Positions 23,860 through 37,009 of a stretch of DNA of 64,000 nt are shown in pieces. A model generated the notes under the pieces. It saw only the letters and a list, made by a program, of their open reading frames with translations. It was not told the origin of the DNA and ran no database searches. The stretch's first letter is position 1. Each line of letters opens with the position of its first letter. Source of the DNA: Basidiobolus meristosporus CBS 931.73 (lineage: Eukaryota > Basidiobolomycota > Basidiobolomycetes > Basidiobolales > Basidiobolaceae); NCBI GenBank assembly GCA_002104905.1, contig MCFE01000120.1, positions 62,001 through 126,000 of the forward strand, written 5' to 3'. Both the position numbers and the translations under genes were made by a program.

Positions 23860-25893
23860 AGTGTAATACTTGCAAAGTTGCCTTATACCTTGTACTGCTG
23901 GTAACATATACATCTTGCAAACATATGCTTGGTTATTGTCAATCATGTCATGAATACCTCCTGAATATCTACAAAGAACTTCTTGGCATTTAGCCAATAT
24001 ATTCCTTCTCCCTGCTGGATTCTAGTCTCCCCCATAGGAGCACTCTGGCTTTTGTTTGTGTGAATTCTGTATTGAATGGCATCTAAATTGGCTTGTGACC
24101 ATGATAAATCCAGCATACATTGGTAGAGTTTTCCTGATAAAAATTAGTTGTTTGTAGCACCCAACCCAACTTTGCATTACTTAACTGACTACCCATGCAT
24201 TTGGGCTGCTTAGCTTCTTAATGCCATAGACATAGGTGTCTCCATGTGCACATTTGACCTTGGTAATTTCCAACTCTTTCTGGTTGCCCTCCATGTGCCA
24301 ACTCATCACATCCAGGACGGATTTGAAGGTAATTTTATTGATGAGATTGGCATTTGGTAGTACTGGTGAGTTGAATTGTCTTTCTATCTCCCCACACATA
24401 TGCTCCATAAGAAACTCCCAAAAGGTGAAGCAAGGCCAATATTCTCCACACACTATGCAAGAAGGAGTAGAGAATGAATACAGTAGTGGCAGAGATCTAC
24501 ATGTTCAGCTTTATGTTTGTAGTATAGCTGCTCAAATTCCGTCACAAACTCCACACACAATAGCTCTAGATGCATCAGTTTGGCATTCATGATCCACTTC
24601 TGGATAAATATGCCTACAATGTCCACATATGACTCCCAATGCTTGCAATGTACTCTTGGTAAGAATGGCTTCAGAACACCACCTTAATAAGTACATATCC
24701 AGTGCATCCAGTCTTTGCATTTGTATTGTTGCATATGTGTATGAATATTAATTGGGGCCTGTGAGAAGTACTGAGGGTAGCAAATACTCTGTAATATCTT
24801 GCCACTTCTTTCAAATTTCTCTGGTACTGCAAAGGATTCATTTAGCTTGAAATGCCTCATGCACCACTTGGTCATTAGTAAAGGGATATTGTTGAAAAGC
24901 AAATGAATTGCTCCCAGTGCAAAACTTTTGCTGCAACAGATACCATCAATCTTAAGTATCTCAGGTTTCCAATTGTTATCATACTCTAGCCAATGGCTTA
25001 TAGCTTGTCAACTTTGCTGCAATTGCATGCTGACTTCTGTATGTTCTCTCTGTGGAAACTTGATGTTCTTAGTGCTGGGGTTTGGGTAATAATAATGTGT
25101 GTGAGTTATGGAGTAAATCCCCTGGATCTCACACATTTGACAGCAATACCATCCAGGGTACCCAGAAAAACCTGCTTTCTTGCTGATGGCTGGGGTATCT
25201 CTAATGCAGATAATAATATATGCTTTTACATGACAAACATTTAGTGCTATCTTGCCGGAAAGCATACAAAACTTACCCAGCAATGGATACAGGTTACTAT
25301 CCAGTTTGGACAGCAACTTAGGCCCAGATACCAGTGATACTTCCATCAGATTATTGCTCTGCTACTGTAATATGGGCAGCAGATTCAGGTTGATGAGAAT
25401 CAGTGGCCAGCAAGACTTACTAATAGAGTACTTGTTTAATGAGAATCCATCAAGTGCCAAAGCAAAGGCATGGTCATATATATCTTCAAAGTAGCCCTTG
25501 CTTCTTAACAGTTTGTAATGTTTGCCATCAAATATACTGGATATGTTTCAGCTTGATTGATACTGAGTGCGCTACTGTATAGCTTTGCAATATTTTAGAA
25601 CTGCTTCCGCTTCCTCAGATGGGGTACAACCGGAATATATCCAGAGTGTGAACAATGTTTTCCCTCAATGGTGGTGGATTCCTGACAATTTGGATATGTT
25701 GCAATGGCAGCATTTCTGTATGTGAATGCCATGCAACTGTTTACACATGCTAGAAGCAGGACAGTCTCTGGAACATATGTTACCAACCGCATGATGGTTG
25801 TCCACTTGTACCATGTACATGGTAAGTTACATCCTGGTATGAGTTTGGCAAGAAGTAGTAATAAATCCTCAAAGCCCCCATTACTGATATTAG
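23860..25893 (-). pseudogene. EnD copy 2 transposase, middle and C-terminal part (Tnp2/CACTA type)
   Basis: Minus-strand pieces, read 5' to 3', show the order typical of EnSpm/CACTA Tnp2 transposases: CVNSCMAFTYRNA with a downstream CQE and YIPVVPHL (25792-25595); VSLVSGPKLLSKLDS, then DTPAISKKAGFSGYPGWYCCQMCEIQGIY and a tyrosine-rich HYYYP (25346-25008); FAVPEKFERSGKI (24902-24684); and the C-terminal CGEIERQFNSPVLPNANLINK (24453-24181). The DTPA and CxxC elements are diagnostic of this group. Frameshifts separate the blocks, so the gene is dead, and short introns cannot be excluded. GypB B2 separates this from its N-terminus at 31795-32319. Confidence 0.78.
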
Positions 25894-26593
25894 TGTTGTA
25901 TCCAAGAGAAAAGTGTAATAAAACTCTTGAATGAGTTAGCTGAACCTAAGTGATAACTAAGTGCAGAATCTTAGAATTTGTCAAGGGTGACAGAAATATT
26001 AGCAGAGAGGTTCTGGCCTAATATTGGTTTTGTATGGAGTTGAGTTGGGCTATAAATGCAACAGAGTTGGTTTGTTATACAGGCTAGGCTTGGTGTTCTT
26101 GGGAATGCTAGATATGTTAAGCTTGGGTGAAAACTAGAACAGAATTGCTGAATTCTTAATTTTGCTAAGGCACAATCTTAATTTTGTTGAGACACACACT
26201 AAACCAAAAGGTTCAGTAATCTTTATTTATATTTTTCTGATCAAGTGGAATTAGTGGGTGCTAAGAGACTGGACTAATTGAAACCTGGTGGGGTGCTGAT
26301 AGGTGCATAAGATAAATAAAAAGTTGCATCATTAATTAGCTGATGTCTTGGCAACTGCTAAGTGGTTGAATAAATCTCAGATGACTAATCACTTGGAAAG
26401 GCTTAGCAGATCAGTTGAGAATGTAATGACCACATGAAAATTGATCAGGTGTTACAGCTAAAAATTGATTCTGAGAAGTGATAAAATAAACCATAACAGG
26501 GATTAGTTATGTTTGGGTTAGGGAAAATCAGTTAGGGTACTAGATTTTCTAACAGAGTGAAATTGGCCAAGTTTTAGATGTTGATGCACAACA
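25894..26593 (-). repeat. GypB B2 3' LTR
   Basis: 700 bp, TGTTGTATCC...GCACAACA, homologous along its length to the B1 LTRs. Confidence 0.9.
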
Positions 26594-29500
26594 TCACTTC
26601 ATCCTGGGAGAGGAGTTTGCTGATACCTTGTGGGTTCCCCTGTGGCTCTAATACTGATCAATGATGGCAACATCATCAAAGTTGGTGTAAGGTTTCCAGG
26701 TGTTGTGTTTGGCATCATAACCTTTCTACTTGATTAAATAAAGGCACTTTGGTTCTTCTTTATCATGGTCAACAATAACTTCAACTTCACAGGATCCAGA
26801 AGTAACTGGGTCTTGCAATATAAGCCTGAGTGAAGAAGGTGGAAATTCTTTGGGTAGCAGTGCTCCAGTATTGTCCTGAAGTACATAAGACCCTCCAGTG
26901 GTACATCCAACAGCTTTAAATGGGCCTTCATATTTGAGGTCAAGTTTAGACTGTTGGATTGAATCTAGTGTCATGACATATGACTCATCTGGAAAGCTGC
27001 TGTTCCTGTGTCTTGAGGCATATGTTGAAGTGATATTTTGCCGTGTAGCCTTACTTCTGGCACTGATAGCAGGGTAGACACTATTTTTAAGGTACTCGTA
27101 TTCAAACTTGCTAGCTCATAATTCTGGTAGTTGCCAAAGTGGTTGTATCTTCTCCCAAACATCAAAGAAAATGGTGTTGATCCATGTAGAGCAGCAATTT
27201 TGGTGTTGATAGCATACTGTATAGTGGGAATGTACTTGTCCCAATTCTTCTTGATACCTTTGATAGATTTCCTGATGGTATTCACAGAGATCTGAACATG
27301 TCTTTCAGCAAGTCCATTAGCTTCTGTATGATCTGGAGTGATCAGATGGTGATCAATGGCACTATTCTGGCAGAGGGCTTTGATCATATGATTGACAAAT
27401 TCTGTTCCATTATCCAATTGAATGACCTTAGGGAATCAAAAAAGGCAGAAGAGCTTGAATAGTGCTTGTGCAATAGTGGCAGCATACTTGTCTGGGATGG
27501 CTTTGAGGAAGACAAAACATGTGCAGACATCCACAATTACAAAGAGGTAGCAATTACCATCATCACTAGTGGTGAGAGGTCCAGCTAGATCAATTGCAAT
27601 ATGATCCATAGGAAGGCTTGCATGGACGGGACTCAGGGGCTGGAATCCATGGCAGCTGATATTTTAAAGTTGACATTCTCTGTAAGATTTGACAAATTCT
27701 AAGCAGTCAGCTTTGATATTTGGCCAGTGAAATCCATTAGAGTGTAGCTTCTTCATAAGTGTGTCAGCTCCAAAGTGTCCAAGTAGATGATTCCTCTATA
27801 TCTACATTTTCCTTTCATTGGTATGTGGGATTTTCCAGGTTGCTGAATCTAGTTGAGGAATTATTTTGGAAGTTGTAGTGAGCTTACTGATTATGTCAGT
27901 AATTACATGTGCCTCCCAAGGTGTAGCTGGGGAGAGTCTTGAAAGGTGGTCAGGCAGGACGTTGAAGATTTCTGGGCAATGAATAACTGTATATTCATAA
28001 TCAAGTAGAGTATCAAGCCAGTTGGTAAGCATTGGAGTCAGAGTCTTTTGAGTGTGGATATAGACCAAGGCTTAGTGGTTAGTGTACAAGGTAAAAGGCT
28101 TACCCCATAAGTACTGATGAAGCTTCTTCAAGGCAAAGACTAAGGCAAGTAGCTCCTTCTTGGTGGCAGAGTAGTTTCTCTCAGCCAGTTGTAGAGATCT
28201 GGCTTGGAAAGAGATCCAGTGAGGCCAATTTTGGTCTTCATACTGGTATAGGACAGCCCCTAACCCAATATTAGATACATCTGTAGGAACAACAAAGGTC
28301 TTAGCAATGCCTGGGTAGGATAGGGTGGGTGCCTGTGGGAGCAACTGGCAGAGTGACTCAAATGCTTGGTCATGAACCTTGTTTCAGGCTGAGGGAAGAT
28401 CAGGACTATGGCATAAAGCATCCAAAGGGGCACTCAATGAGGACATGAGAGGAATGTGTTCCCTGAAATAGTTGAATACTCCAAGATAATGTTGGAGTTG
28501 CCTAGCACTAGTGGGTTTTGGCCATTGAGGAATATTGACCAATTTGAAAGGGTCAAGCTTGTAGCCATCTGGTGTGATAATGAGTCCAAGTAGATTGATT
28601 TTGAGGCAGGAAAAGCTGCACTTTTTTGCATTAAAAATCATTCCAGCAGCTGTCAGTCTATTGATTACATCAGTGACATGAGCTGCATGATCATCATGGT
28701 TTGTGCCAAATATCATGACATCATCAACAAATACTAAGGCCTATGGAGCGTTCTTGAGTATTATAGTCATGGCTCTCTGGAACTTGCTGGTCAGTGTCTT
28801 TAGCCCAAAGGGAGCTCCCTGAAACATCCATTACATATTATTCCAAGCAAAGGCAGTCTGATGCTAATGGTCAGGATGGATCTGGAATTGGTGATATGCA
28901 TCCTTCAAGTCCAGTTTGGAGAATACCTTTGCACCCAATAGCAAGGAAAAGTTGTCCTGGAATATTGGAATTGGAAATTTATCATCTTGGAGAAGCTTGT
29001 TCAGAGGTCTAGGGTTCAAAGAGAGTCTCTTTAGAGTTAGATTTCCATCAGCATATTTCTTAAATGCAAGCATTAAAGGGCTGTTGAATGTTGTGTTGAT
29101 AGGGGCTTCAGTGATAGTTCCAATTTTGTACCACTTTGGGACTATGCCATCAACCAAGTGTTGACAAGAATGTGGAATTGGGTATTGCCTTCTCCATGTC
29201 AGCTCATCAGGTGGGGTATCTAGTGTAACAATCAATTCTGGATTAGTGCAGAAACTGTGCCTGGGAATGGCTTGATTTCTTTCTATGACCGGCTGAATTT
29301 CCAATTTGATTGACTGAGAATACGCTTGAAAAGTTGGGGTTGACTCCTATACTTCTGGATGGGGAGAAGTAATCTCTGGAATCTGATCCATTCTGGGTGG
29401 CTGAGACTTGGTGATTCCAGGATATGAAACTGATAGTCTGCCTATGTGAAAGCCAAGTTTGGTGAAGGTGTCTAGACCAATGACTACCTGAGGTCCATCT

Positions 29501-31055
29501 GGAATGTCAAAAGCTTCCATCTGATGGATTATAATTATTGAACCACTGTGTATGCTGATTGGGCTGGTGATACCAATTCTTGGGGCTGAGAGGTCCTTAG
29601 CCGCAAGTATGATTTTTCCTGCTTGCTTTTCTATTGCCAATTTGAGTTCTTTGACCACATTAGCTGATACAATAGAGTTGGATGATCCAGTATCCAAGAG
29701 TGCTATATATGATTGGCCATTGAGTTTGAGTGGGACCTCTATAGCTTTTGGCTGCGCAATGGGTTGCTCCTTTTCTTGGACAGTTGCAATTTAACCGGAA
29801 TTTCAAAGAGGTTGTGATAATCTTGAACTGTAAGTTCTTCATATGCTTTCTCATACCCTGTCATATCAATGATTGCATGATTGTCTAGAATCTGAGTAAT
29901 TTTTGGCAATGGTGTAGAGTTCTTCTTAGGACAGGTAGGTGATCTATGTCCCATCTTTCCACATTTAAAGCACTTGTCATCAGCATATGGATTATCAGTT
30001 TTGGTGTTTTGCTGCTTCTCTGATGTGTTTCTGAACTTGTTTGACTGCTAGGTGATGCCTTTGTGCTCACTGGTACAGTGATAGCATCTTCCATGAAGAT
30101 CACAATGCTTGCTAGCGGTTGACTTCTTCTCAGTCATATGACCGCTCTCTTTTCTGGTTGTTGCTGCATCTTGAATGGAGTTGCCTGAAGCCTGGCTAAC
30201 AGCTGCAGTCATAGTGATTGTAAGTGTACATATCTCTGAGATTTTGTCATAGGTACATGCAGGATTGCATGCTTTGACAATAGCATTATTGAACAGTAGC
30301 TAGTGTGAAAGATTTGAAAGAAAATGAGAGGTAAGCAATGGATTTTCATCACTAATTCCAGCTAGTCTCATTTGTCTTGGGAATCTATCACAGAAGTGTT
30401 GCATAGATTCACCTTTTTGCATTTTAGTTTTACATAAGTTGTAGTTTAGATGTGCTCTCTTGAGGGGACCTTCAAAATGGCCACAAAAGAGGTTCTGCGC
30501 AACTTTCCATGTACAATTGGAAGGAACGGTCACCTCAGCCCAGTCAGCATCTTGTATGGTGAGACAAAGAGGCAGAAGTCTAGCCCAATTGGTGTCAGGG
30601 TCTAGCTGGTGCGCAGCTAAGACATGACTACACTTGTAAAGAAACTCAGTAGGATTCTTTATTGTATTGGCTCCTTCAGCATAAAGAGGAAAGGATCTTG
30701 GGACAACCACCAAAGTAGGTTTAGAGGGAGATGTAGATCTGGAGGCTCCAAAGGCATGACTTCTTGGTGGCTGATGCAGAGCAAGGCTTGGTGGATTTTC
30801 AATGCTGTCAATTACAATGGCAACATTCTCCAGGACTACTTGGATAATTCCAATTTCATCTTGGTAACCGGAAATAACTTCAGCAAGTTCATCTCTACAA
30901 TGATTGTCAGATCTTGTCTTGGCAAGCTTGGAGTGCTCAAGCATCAAAGTGCTTCTTTCATGCAGGATGTTTTCAAGCTGATCAGTTAGTTCTTCCTGAT
31001 TTCTGCCGGCTTCTTCCAACATTGAAAGATTTGGATTGCTTGCAGCTGAGGACAT
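26594..31055 (-). pseudogene. GypB B2 Gag-Pol pseudogene (most complete GypB copy)
   Basis: Gag starts at ATG 31055 and is open for 251 codons to 30300. A CCHC knuckle (CFKCGKMGHRSPTC) lies near 29930-29980. Protease has DTGSSNS at 29697. RT runs 29304-28384 with KLDLKDAYHQ and FVDD. RNase H runs 28344-27802 (DVSNIGLGAVLY, AERNYSATKKELLAL). Integrase runs about 27800-26970, with MDNGTEFVNHM and NGLAERHV. The C-terminus is a chromodomain at about 26780-26650, interrupted by a stop where B1 reads Trp (IKWKSYD in B1). Frameshifts and stops occur throughout pol, so it is inactive but gives the reference layout for the family. Confidence 0.9.
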
Positions 31056-31096
31056 ATTGTCTTGTAGATGAATGTAGTGGAATTCAACAAAAAAAA

Positions 31097-31794
31097 TGTT
31101 GTAGCCCAGTGAAAAGTGAAATAAAACTCTTGAATGAGTTAATTGAACCTAAGTGATAACTAAGTGCACAATGTTAGATTTTGTCAAGGGTGATAGAAAT
31201 ATTAACAGAGAGGTTTTGGTCTAATATTGGTTTTGTATATAGTTGAATTGGGCTATAAAGGCAACAGAGTTGGTTTGCTTTACAGGCTAGGCTTGGTGTT
31301 CTTGGGAATACTAGATGTGCTAGGCTTGGGTGGAAACTAGAATGAAATTGTGGAATTCTTAATTATGCTGAGGCGCAATCATAATTTTGTTAAGACACAC
31401 ACTAAACCAAAAGGTTTGGTAAACTTTGTTATACTTTTCTGCTTGAGTTGCATTAGTAAATGCCAAGAGACTGGACTAATTGAAATCTGTAGAGGTGTTG
31501 ATAGGTGCATAAGATGAATGAAAAATTGCATCATGGATCAGCTGATGTGTTGGCAACTGCTAAGTGGTTGGATAAGTCTCAGATGACTAATCACTTGGAA
31601 AGGCTCAACAGATCAGTTGAGGATGTAATGACCACTTGAGAATTGATCAGGTGTGACAGCTAAAATAGATTCTGAGAAGTGATAAAATAAATCATAACAG
31701 GGATGAGTTATGTTTGGGTCAGGGAAAATCAGTTAGGGTACTAAATTCTCTAATGGAGTGAGATTGGCCAAGTTTTAAATGTTGATGGACAACA
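31097..31794 (-). repeat. GypB B2 5' LTR
   Basis: 698 bp, TGTTGTAGCCC...GGACAACA. An A-rich tract and CAACAAAAAAAA separate it from gag; no clear TGG-type primer-binding site adjoins it. Confidence 0.9.
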
Positions 31795-32319
31795 ATCAGT
31801 AGAAACACGCCACTTCTCTAGCCACAATATTACATCATTCACCAGTAGATGGATTACAGAGCTCACTTGGCTCCATAAAGTATCCTTGGCAATTGTTGCA
31901 ACAAGTGTTGTCTCATTGCATATAGGGATTTGAACAGGCTCATATGTGGTACTGTTGTTAGGGGAGAGAGGCTCAAAATCTATCAATGAACCTTCTTAGT
32001 CAGAGCTATCACTCTGCATAACATATTCAGAAGGCTGAGGTGAGCCTAAAGGTGGCACCAACTCACCTGACTCAGTTTGCACAAGGTGACAAAGATGGCC
32101 AGGTGCCAATATAGAAGTTTCAACTGGCCAGCAAAATAAAACTGGTACAGTAATGACCAATGAATAGTCAAATATGACTTGGGTGGAAAAACACTGGCCA
32201 TGATCCTTGTAATACTTTCTACACTGTCTGCATGCTTCATGGCTGAGAGGCTTGCCACAATAGCCACATGGTCTTTTTTGTCTTCTCTTACAGTGTTGAA
32301 TCAAAGTAGTCTTTTTCAT
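31795..32319 (-). pseudogene. EnD copy 2 transposase N-terminus
   Basis: The frame starts at ATG 32319 and encodes the Cys/His motif CGYCGKPLSHEACRQCRKYY, an acidic-serine segment (ESGELVPPL...SEYVMQSDSSD), a stop at about 31996, and then in the same sense FEPLSPNNS and SVIHLLVNDVILWLEKW (31986-31800). The motif pattern suits an N-terminal DNA-binding or zinc-binding domain of a CACTA transposase. The gene is cut by GypB B2 at 31794 and resumes at 25893. Confidence 0.78.
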
Positions 32320-32556
32320 GGGGCAAACAGTTTGACCTTCAGCAATGTAACGCTATTATATCACTTTTTGGTCAATACTCATGCGAACTTAAGAAAGTCT
32401 TATATTTAAGACATTTCACCTACATAAAAGTAAGATTCAATGATGACCTGCCATAGTAAGCATTATAAATAAAGTTGTGGCACCACATACACACATATAT
32501 GTAACACTATTTCTGCTTTGGTTTGACTCACCTACATGTATATTCCGCTAAAAAAA
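32320..32556. promoter_or_regulatory. EnD copy 2 head-to-head intergenic region
   Basis: This region of about 237 bp lies between the divergent genes. It contains the conserved segment CCATAGTAAGCATTATAAAT (32452-32471), also present in copies 1 and 3, with a TATA-like core facing the accessory gene. Confidence 0.45.
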
Positions 32557-35413
32557 TAAAGCAAAGTCATCTGGTTCTGAACTAAACCCTACCACTGATG
32601 GCAACAGAAGAATAGTTGGACAACAGCTTGCTTTGACATTCAGTACAACAAGCAGGTCTATATCCAAAAAAGGCCCTATGGACAGTGTGCCCATTGAAGG
32701 TAATAATGCAGGCTCCTCTGGCTCTCAGTCAAGTAGGCAATTGAGAACCTCTGCGGAGCCACAAGCTGACCAATATGCTCAGGCAGATGGGAATGTAGCA
32801 GACACAGTTCCCTCAGTCAAAGATCAGCAAGTGGCCATGATAACATCACCACCATCAATATTAACAAGTCTGTTGACAGCTCACACCAAAGCATTAATGA
32901 AGCAATTAGGTGCAGCGGCTGATAGGATAGATGCAATGGCCTAGAGAAATCAAGAAATAGTGCAGAAAAAGGTTGAGTGGATAATAGGTTTGGAGCAATC
33001 AGTATCCCTGGTAGCAAAAGCAGTATATTTGCTGCAAAGAAGGAACTCAAGTAGCTCAATGTCACAGCCAAGAATTCAATCTTTTCCTGATGTAACAGCA
33101 GAGGAACACCATACAGTCTTTGAAGCACAACAACAGTACCCAAAGATAAAGCCCACAGGAAAATCTATCAAAGTGTGGGAGGGAGACAATGTGGTGTTTA
33201 TACCAAAGCCTAAAAATCAAAAGTCATTGAAGATCAGTGAAGATGTTGAGTGCAATAATGAAGAATGGGCTAATATATATGAGGTGGTCGGAAGTCTAGC
33301 ATGCCATCACCGTAAGGCCAGCATACCATGGGACCATCAGGAGCCCAAGACTAAACGGAATACACTTGACTTATTCCATCAGCATTATCCTGGATTCAAA
33401 TGGGCAAGCAGATTTTGGGCCAGCATTGGTATGCCAAGAAAGTATCTTAAGAATAGCAGAAACTATCAAAGGCAGAAGAACAAGGGTGCCATGGATAAGA
33501 ACCAGTGGCTTCTGCAAGTGCCTGCTAGAAGCAGGGCCAAAAGCTCCAGACAAATGTCAAAGAGACGTCAGGTAGCTGGAAGAGTGCCAATTAGGGACAA
33601 GCAGGCAGACATGGATGCACCACACAACATTTATCATGGAAAAAGCATAGTACCACTCAAGATATACCCAGTCAAAGCAGTAGTGAAGGACCTGGCAGTG
33701 ATAAAAACTAGCTGCTTTTACAGGAGCCCATCACAACTACAGCTGAGAGCTCAAAACAAGCAGAAAAGAAATATTGGGTTGCCAGAAGAGTGCCAGCAAA
33801 GGACAAGCAGGCCAAAACAGATGTGTTGTGGTAGGGTAAACATACCTCCCACAGACAAGTTTATTCATATAGTCATTATGATATACTTATGCATATTTTA
33901 TCTTATCAGTATTATCCCATTTGTCTTTTGCCTATATTATCAGTATTATCCCCATATAATGTTTACCCTGATTAGTTATTAGCATTAGTTATCCCAGATG
34001 TTATTCAGCTTTGTGATCAGTGTATGTATCTACATAAGGCAAGTACCCGCATCAGTACCTGTGAAACATGACCTAGGTCTGTGTTACCATCCCTACCATT
34101 TCAATACCGTATATGGTATTTCTATGTTGCACAGGTTTCACACTACTGATTCCTGAGTGGTTGAATGTGCTGTGCCTTTTAGAACCTTCCAGGACATTAT
34201 TGGTATATTTTTAGCTCATAGTGATGTCATCAAGAATTCCACTGATGCCTAAAATCTTCTAGAACCCTGTCATTGTTAATCACTTGGCAATTGGGAAAGG
34301 TATTTAAGGGAAAGCAATCCCTCATCAATAAATCATCTCTTCTATCAGTAACACTTTTACCTTATTGATTAGCAGTTGATCACTGCACCTGCCTTCAACA
34401 GTACATCTCAGACCTGCCATCAAGGAGCTTTTCAGGGTAGTGCACAAGACACACAAAGGCCTTTGGAGACACTTGGAGCACCTAGGAAGCTAGAGAAGCA
34501 GGAGCTTTTACCATCGTGACATATTGACCAAGACACCAGCAGTTTAGACACAAAGGTGATTGTACCCATCAGACACCTCACACACCTTGAGTTGTGCAGC
34601 TTCTCCCAGGAGTACCTCTACACCACCACAGTGTCAGAGCAGAATTTATCCAGGAGAAAATGTAGTTCTTTACAAGAGGCACTCAGACATATTAGCAGTG
34701 AAAGACCTGGCAGTGATAACAGAGAAGATAAAGGGAAAAATGTCTATCCAAGCCTGAGACAGGGAGGCATGCAAAAAAACTGCAGCTCTTACCAATTAAT
34801 GCCACATGCCAGGAACAGACTGATTCCCATCATAGCCAAGAAGATTTACCAACAAAACAGTTGTTTTCACAACAGTTAGAAGCACAGCCAGTTGAGCTAC
34901 ACTCCAGCAAGGTAGATGAGTTTGCTGAAAAAGGCAATTTGTCTACCACAGCCTCCACATTCTCCATTGTTAATAGAGAGATATCCCACAGACAGACAGG
35001 GCTATAATGTCAAGAGCTCAAAATACTACCACAATGCCTTCAGTGGAGTTTTGGAACATTAATAGGCACACCAAGAGGTTGCAGCACTTCTTCAAGAGCA
35101 GTGCTCAGCAAAGTGCACTGGAATATTGCAAGGACTTATTGCAATGACTGGCAGATGAGGTGCTAGACCTTGCAGTGCCAGCTGATGACTAGGATGTGTG
35201 GGAGCCAGTGAATGAACAGTGGCATAAAGCCATTGGGCTTCTGTCAAAGTTGTGGAACCAGAGCATTACAGCAGAAATACTTATTGGGTGGTGTACTTTA
35301 ATGGAGTCTCTTGTTGAGCATGAGGTTGGGCTCAATGTTAGTGTAGGGCATTGGGACTTGTATAAGTCAATACAACTGGCAATTGAGGTACAACTGAAGC
35401 TTCAACAGAAATA
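32557..35413 (+). pseudogene. EnD copy 2 accessory gene (least damaged copy)
   Basis: This rightward partner of the transposase is unrecognised. Order: serine/glycine-rich N-terminus (32633-32944), a stop in DAMA*RNQE, then a long open part from 32960 with a leucine-rich possible coiled coil, the core IKVWEGDNVVFIPKPKN, the YPGFKWASRFWASIGM...LKNSRNYQRQK block and a lysine/arginine-rich stretch. LTR-Cp is inserted at 33827, so the last 50 or so codons of that frame are LTR-derived. After the LTR the gene resumes with RRKCSSLQEALR and SSERPGSDN (34640-34740) and ends with the block MWEPVNEQWHKAIGLL...EVQLKLQQK at 35196-35413. Basic and serine-rich repeats suggest nucleic-acid binding, by analogy with the second proteins (TnpA) of CACTA elements; that is inference. 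Confidence 0.75.
33827..34630 (+). repeat. LTR-Cp solo LTR, copy 2 (804 bp, TSD GTGT)
   Basis: The repeat TGTGGT...ACCACA is flanked by GTGT at 33823-33826 and 34631-34634. The uninterrupted EnD sequence at about 52065-52085 shows the empty site. It has the same length as copy 1. Confidence 0.92.
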
Positions 35414-35740
35414 AATCAATAGGTACACATGAAGAGTAAGAGAAACAGCTGAGTCAGGAAGTAAGGAGCATGAAAAAGAGGCAATAGCCAATCAATGCAC
35501 ATAAGTGTAGGAGGGAATAGAGTGTCTAGGATCAGAAAGTGGGCAAATTGGCAGGGAATCAATCAAAAGCCACTTTTGTAATATTAGGATGAAATATTTT
35601 GACTAAGTTTGTCCTGAAATCTGGGGTGCAATTACTTTTCAATGGTCTCTGGATGGTGTCCTGACAGGATCAGTACCTCTTAGTCACAGGACTTTAACTT
35701 TGTGGCAGCCTGTTGACAGGATCATCCCAATAATTTTTCA
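35414..35740. other. EnD copy 2 downstream region and junction with copy 3
   Basis: Non-coding sequence downstream of the accessory gene is conserved with 41281-41600 and with the reverse complement of 12022-12330. It passes through GATCATCCCAATAATTTTT and then joins the truncated copy 3 transposase at about 35741. The terminal inverted repeat of EnD was not identified. Confidence 0.5.
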
Positions 35741-37009
35741 AAGGTGGATCTTACATATTCAACAGCAATACCATCCATTGTGCCCAGAAAAGCCAGCTAT
35801 CATGCTAATGACTGAGGTATCTCCAAAGCATATAACAATATGTGCTTTTACATAATGGCAATTCACTGTTATCCCACTGGAAAGCATACAAAACTCATTC
35901 AGCCATGAACACAGTTAGCTATTCAGGTTGGCTGGTAGTTTAGGGCCAGATACCAGTGAGACTAACATCAAATTTCTGCTCTGATACCATAGGATTGGCA
36001 GCAGATTCAGGTTGATGAGAATCAGTGGCCAGCAGGACTCACTGGTAGTGCCAAGGCAAAGGCATGGTTGTACATACCTTCAAATTAGCCCTTGCTTCTT
36101 AGCTGTTTGTAATGTGTGCCATTGAGTATATCTAATATATCTGCACTTGATTGATACTAAGTATGCAACTTTATTGCTTCACAATATTTGTTGGACTGCA
36201 TGAGACTTCTTTATATGACATATAACTGGAATATATCCAGAGTGTGTACCATGTATTCTCGTAATGGTGGCATATTTCTGACAAGTTGCATACCTTGCAA
36301 TGGTGATAATTTCTGATGTGAATACCATGCAAATGTCAACACATGCTGGTCTCAGGATGGTCTCTGGGTCATATGCTGCCAGCTGCAAGATTGTTTTCCA
36401 CTTATACCATGTATATGGTAAGTTTCATCCTGGGATGATTTTGGCAAGTAGTAATAGGAAAATACTTGTTGCCCTCATTACTGATATTAGTGGAAGCATG
36501 CCACCTCTCTAACCACAATAATACATCAATCACCAGTAGATGGATTACTGGGCTCACTTGACTGCATAAAGTATCCTTACCATTTTCTTCCACAGGTGTT
36601 GTCTCATTGCTTAATGGGACTTTGCTAGGTTCATGCAGAGTACTGTTGTTATGAAAGATAGGCTCAAAATCCATCATTGAGCCTGCTTCTTCAGAGTTAT
36701 CACTCTGCATGCCATATTCAGAAGGCTGTGGTGAGCTTAAAGGTGTCACAAACTCTCCTGACTCAGTTTGTGCAAGGTGACAAGCACTGCCAGATGCTGT
36801 TGTAGAAGTATTGAGTGTCCAGCAAGATATTGCTAGTACAGTAGTCAGTGGTGAATGGTCAAATATGACTTGCATTACAAACACAGGCTGTGCTCCTTGT
36901 GATACTTCCTATGCTGTCTGCATGCTTCATGGCTGAGAGGCTTATTACAATAGCCACATGGACTTTTCTCTCTTCTCTAACGGTGTTGAATCAAAGTAAT
37001 CTTATCCAT
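35741..37009 (-). pseudogene. EnD copy 3 transposase, N-terminal half
   Basis: The start is ATG at 37007-37009. The Cys/His motif follows (CGYC...SHEACRQHRKYH), then the acidic-serine segment and SPVIHLLVIDVLLWLERW in the 36402-36884 frame. The CVDICMVFTSE and CQK block with YIPVI follows at 36388-36179, and the downstream DT.A..AGFSGHNGWYCC region at about 35850-35760. Stops and frameshifts are present. This copy lacks the GypB insertion found in copy 2 and preserves the empty target at about 36481-36500. It is truncated at 35741. Confidence 0.75.

Larger units (their letters stand above)
25894..31794 (-). mobile_element. GypB copy B2, full-length chromovirus-type Ty3/gypsy
   Basis: LTRs are at 25894-26593 and 31097-31794. 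Flanks are ATTAG (25889-25893) and ATCAG (31795-31799), a 5-bp target duplication with one change. The empty target is visible in EnD copy 3 at about 36481-36500 (CTGATATTAGTGGAAGC). It is inserted in the EnD copy 2 transposase gene. Confidence 0.93.

Noticed and set aside
23860-25893. KDZ-type transposase for EnD
   Set aside because: The order CVNSCMAFT, SGPKL, DTPA, CxxC, then the CGEIERQF tail fits Tnp2/CACTA transposases better; no KDZ hallmark was seen.
32960-33982. 340-codon open frame taken as one protein
   Set aside because: The last 50 or so codons lie inside the LTR-Cp insertion starting at 33827; only the upstream part belongs to the EnD accessory gene.
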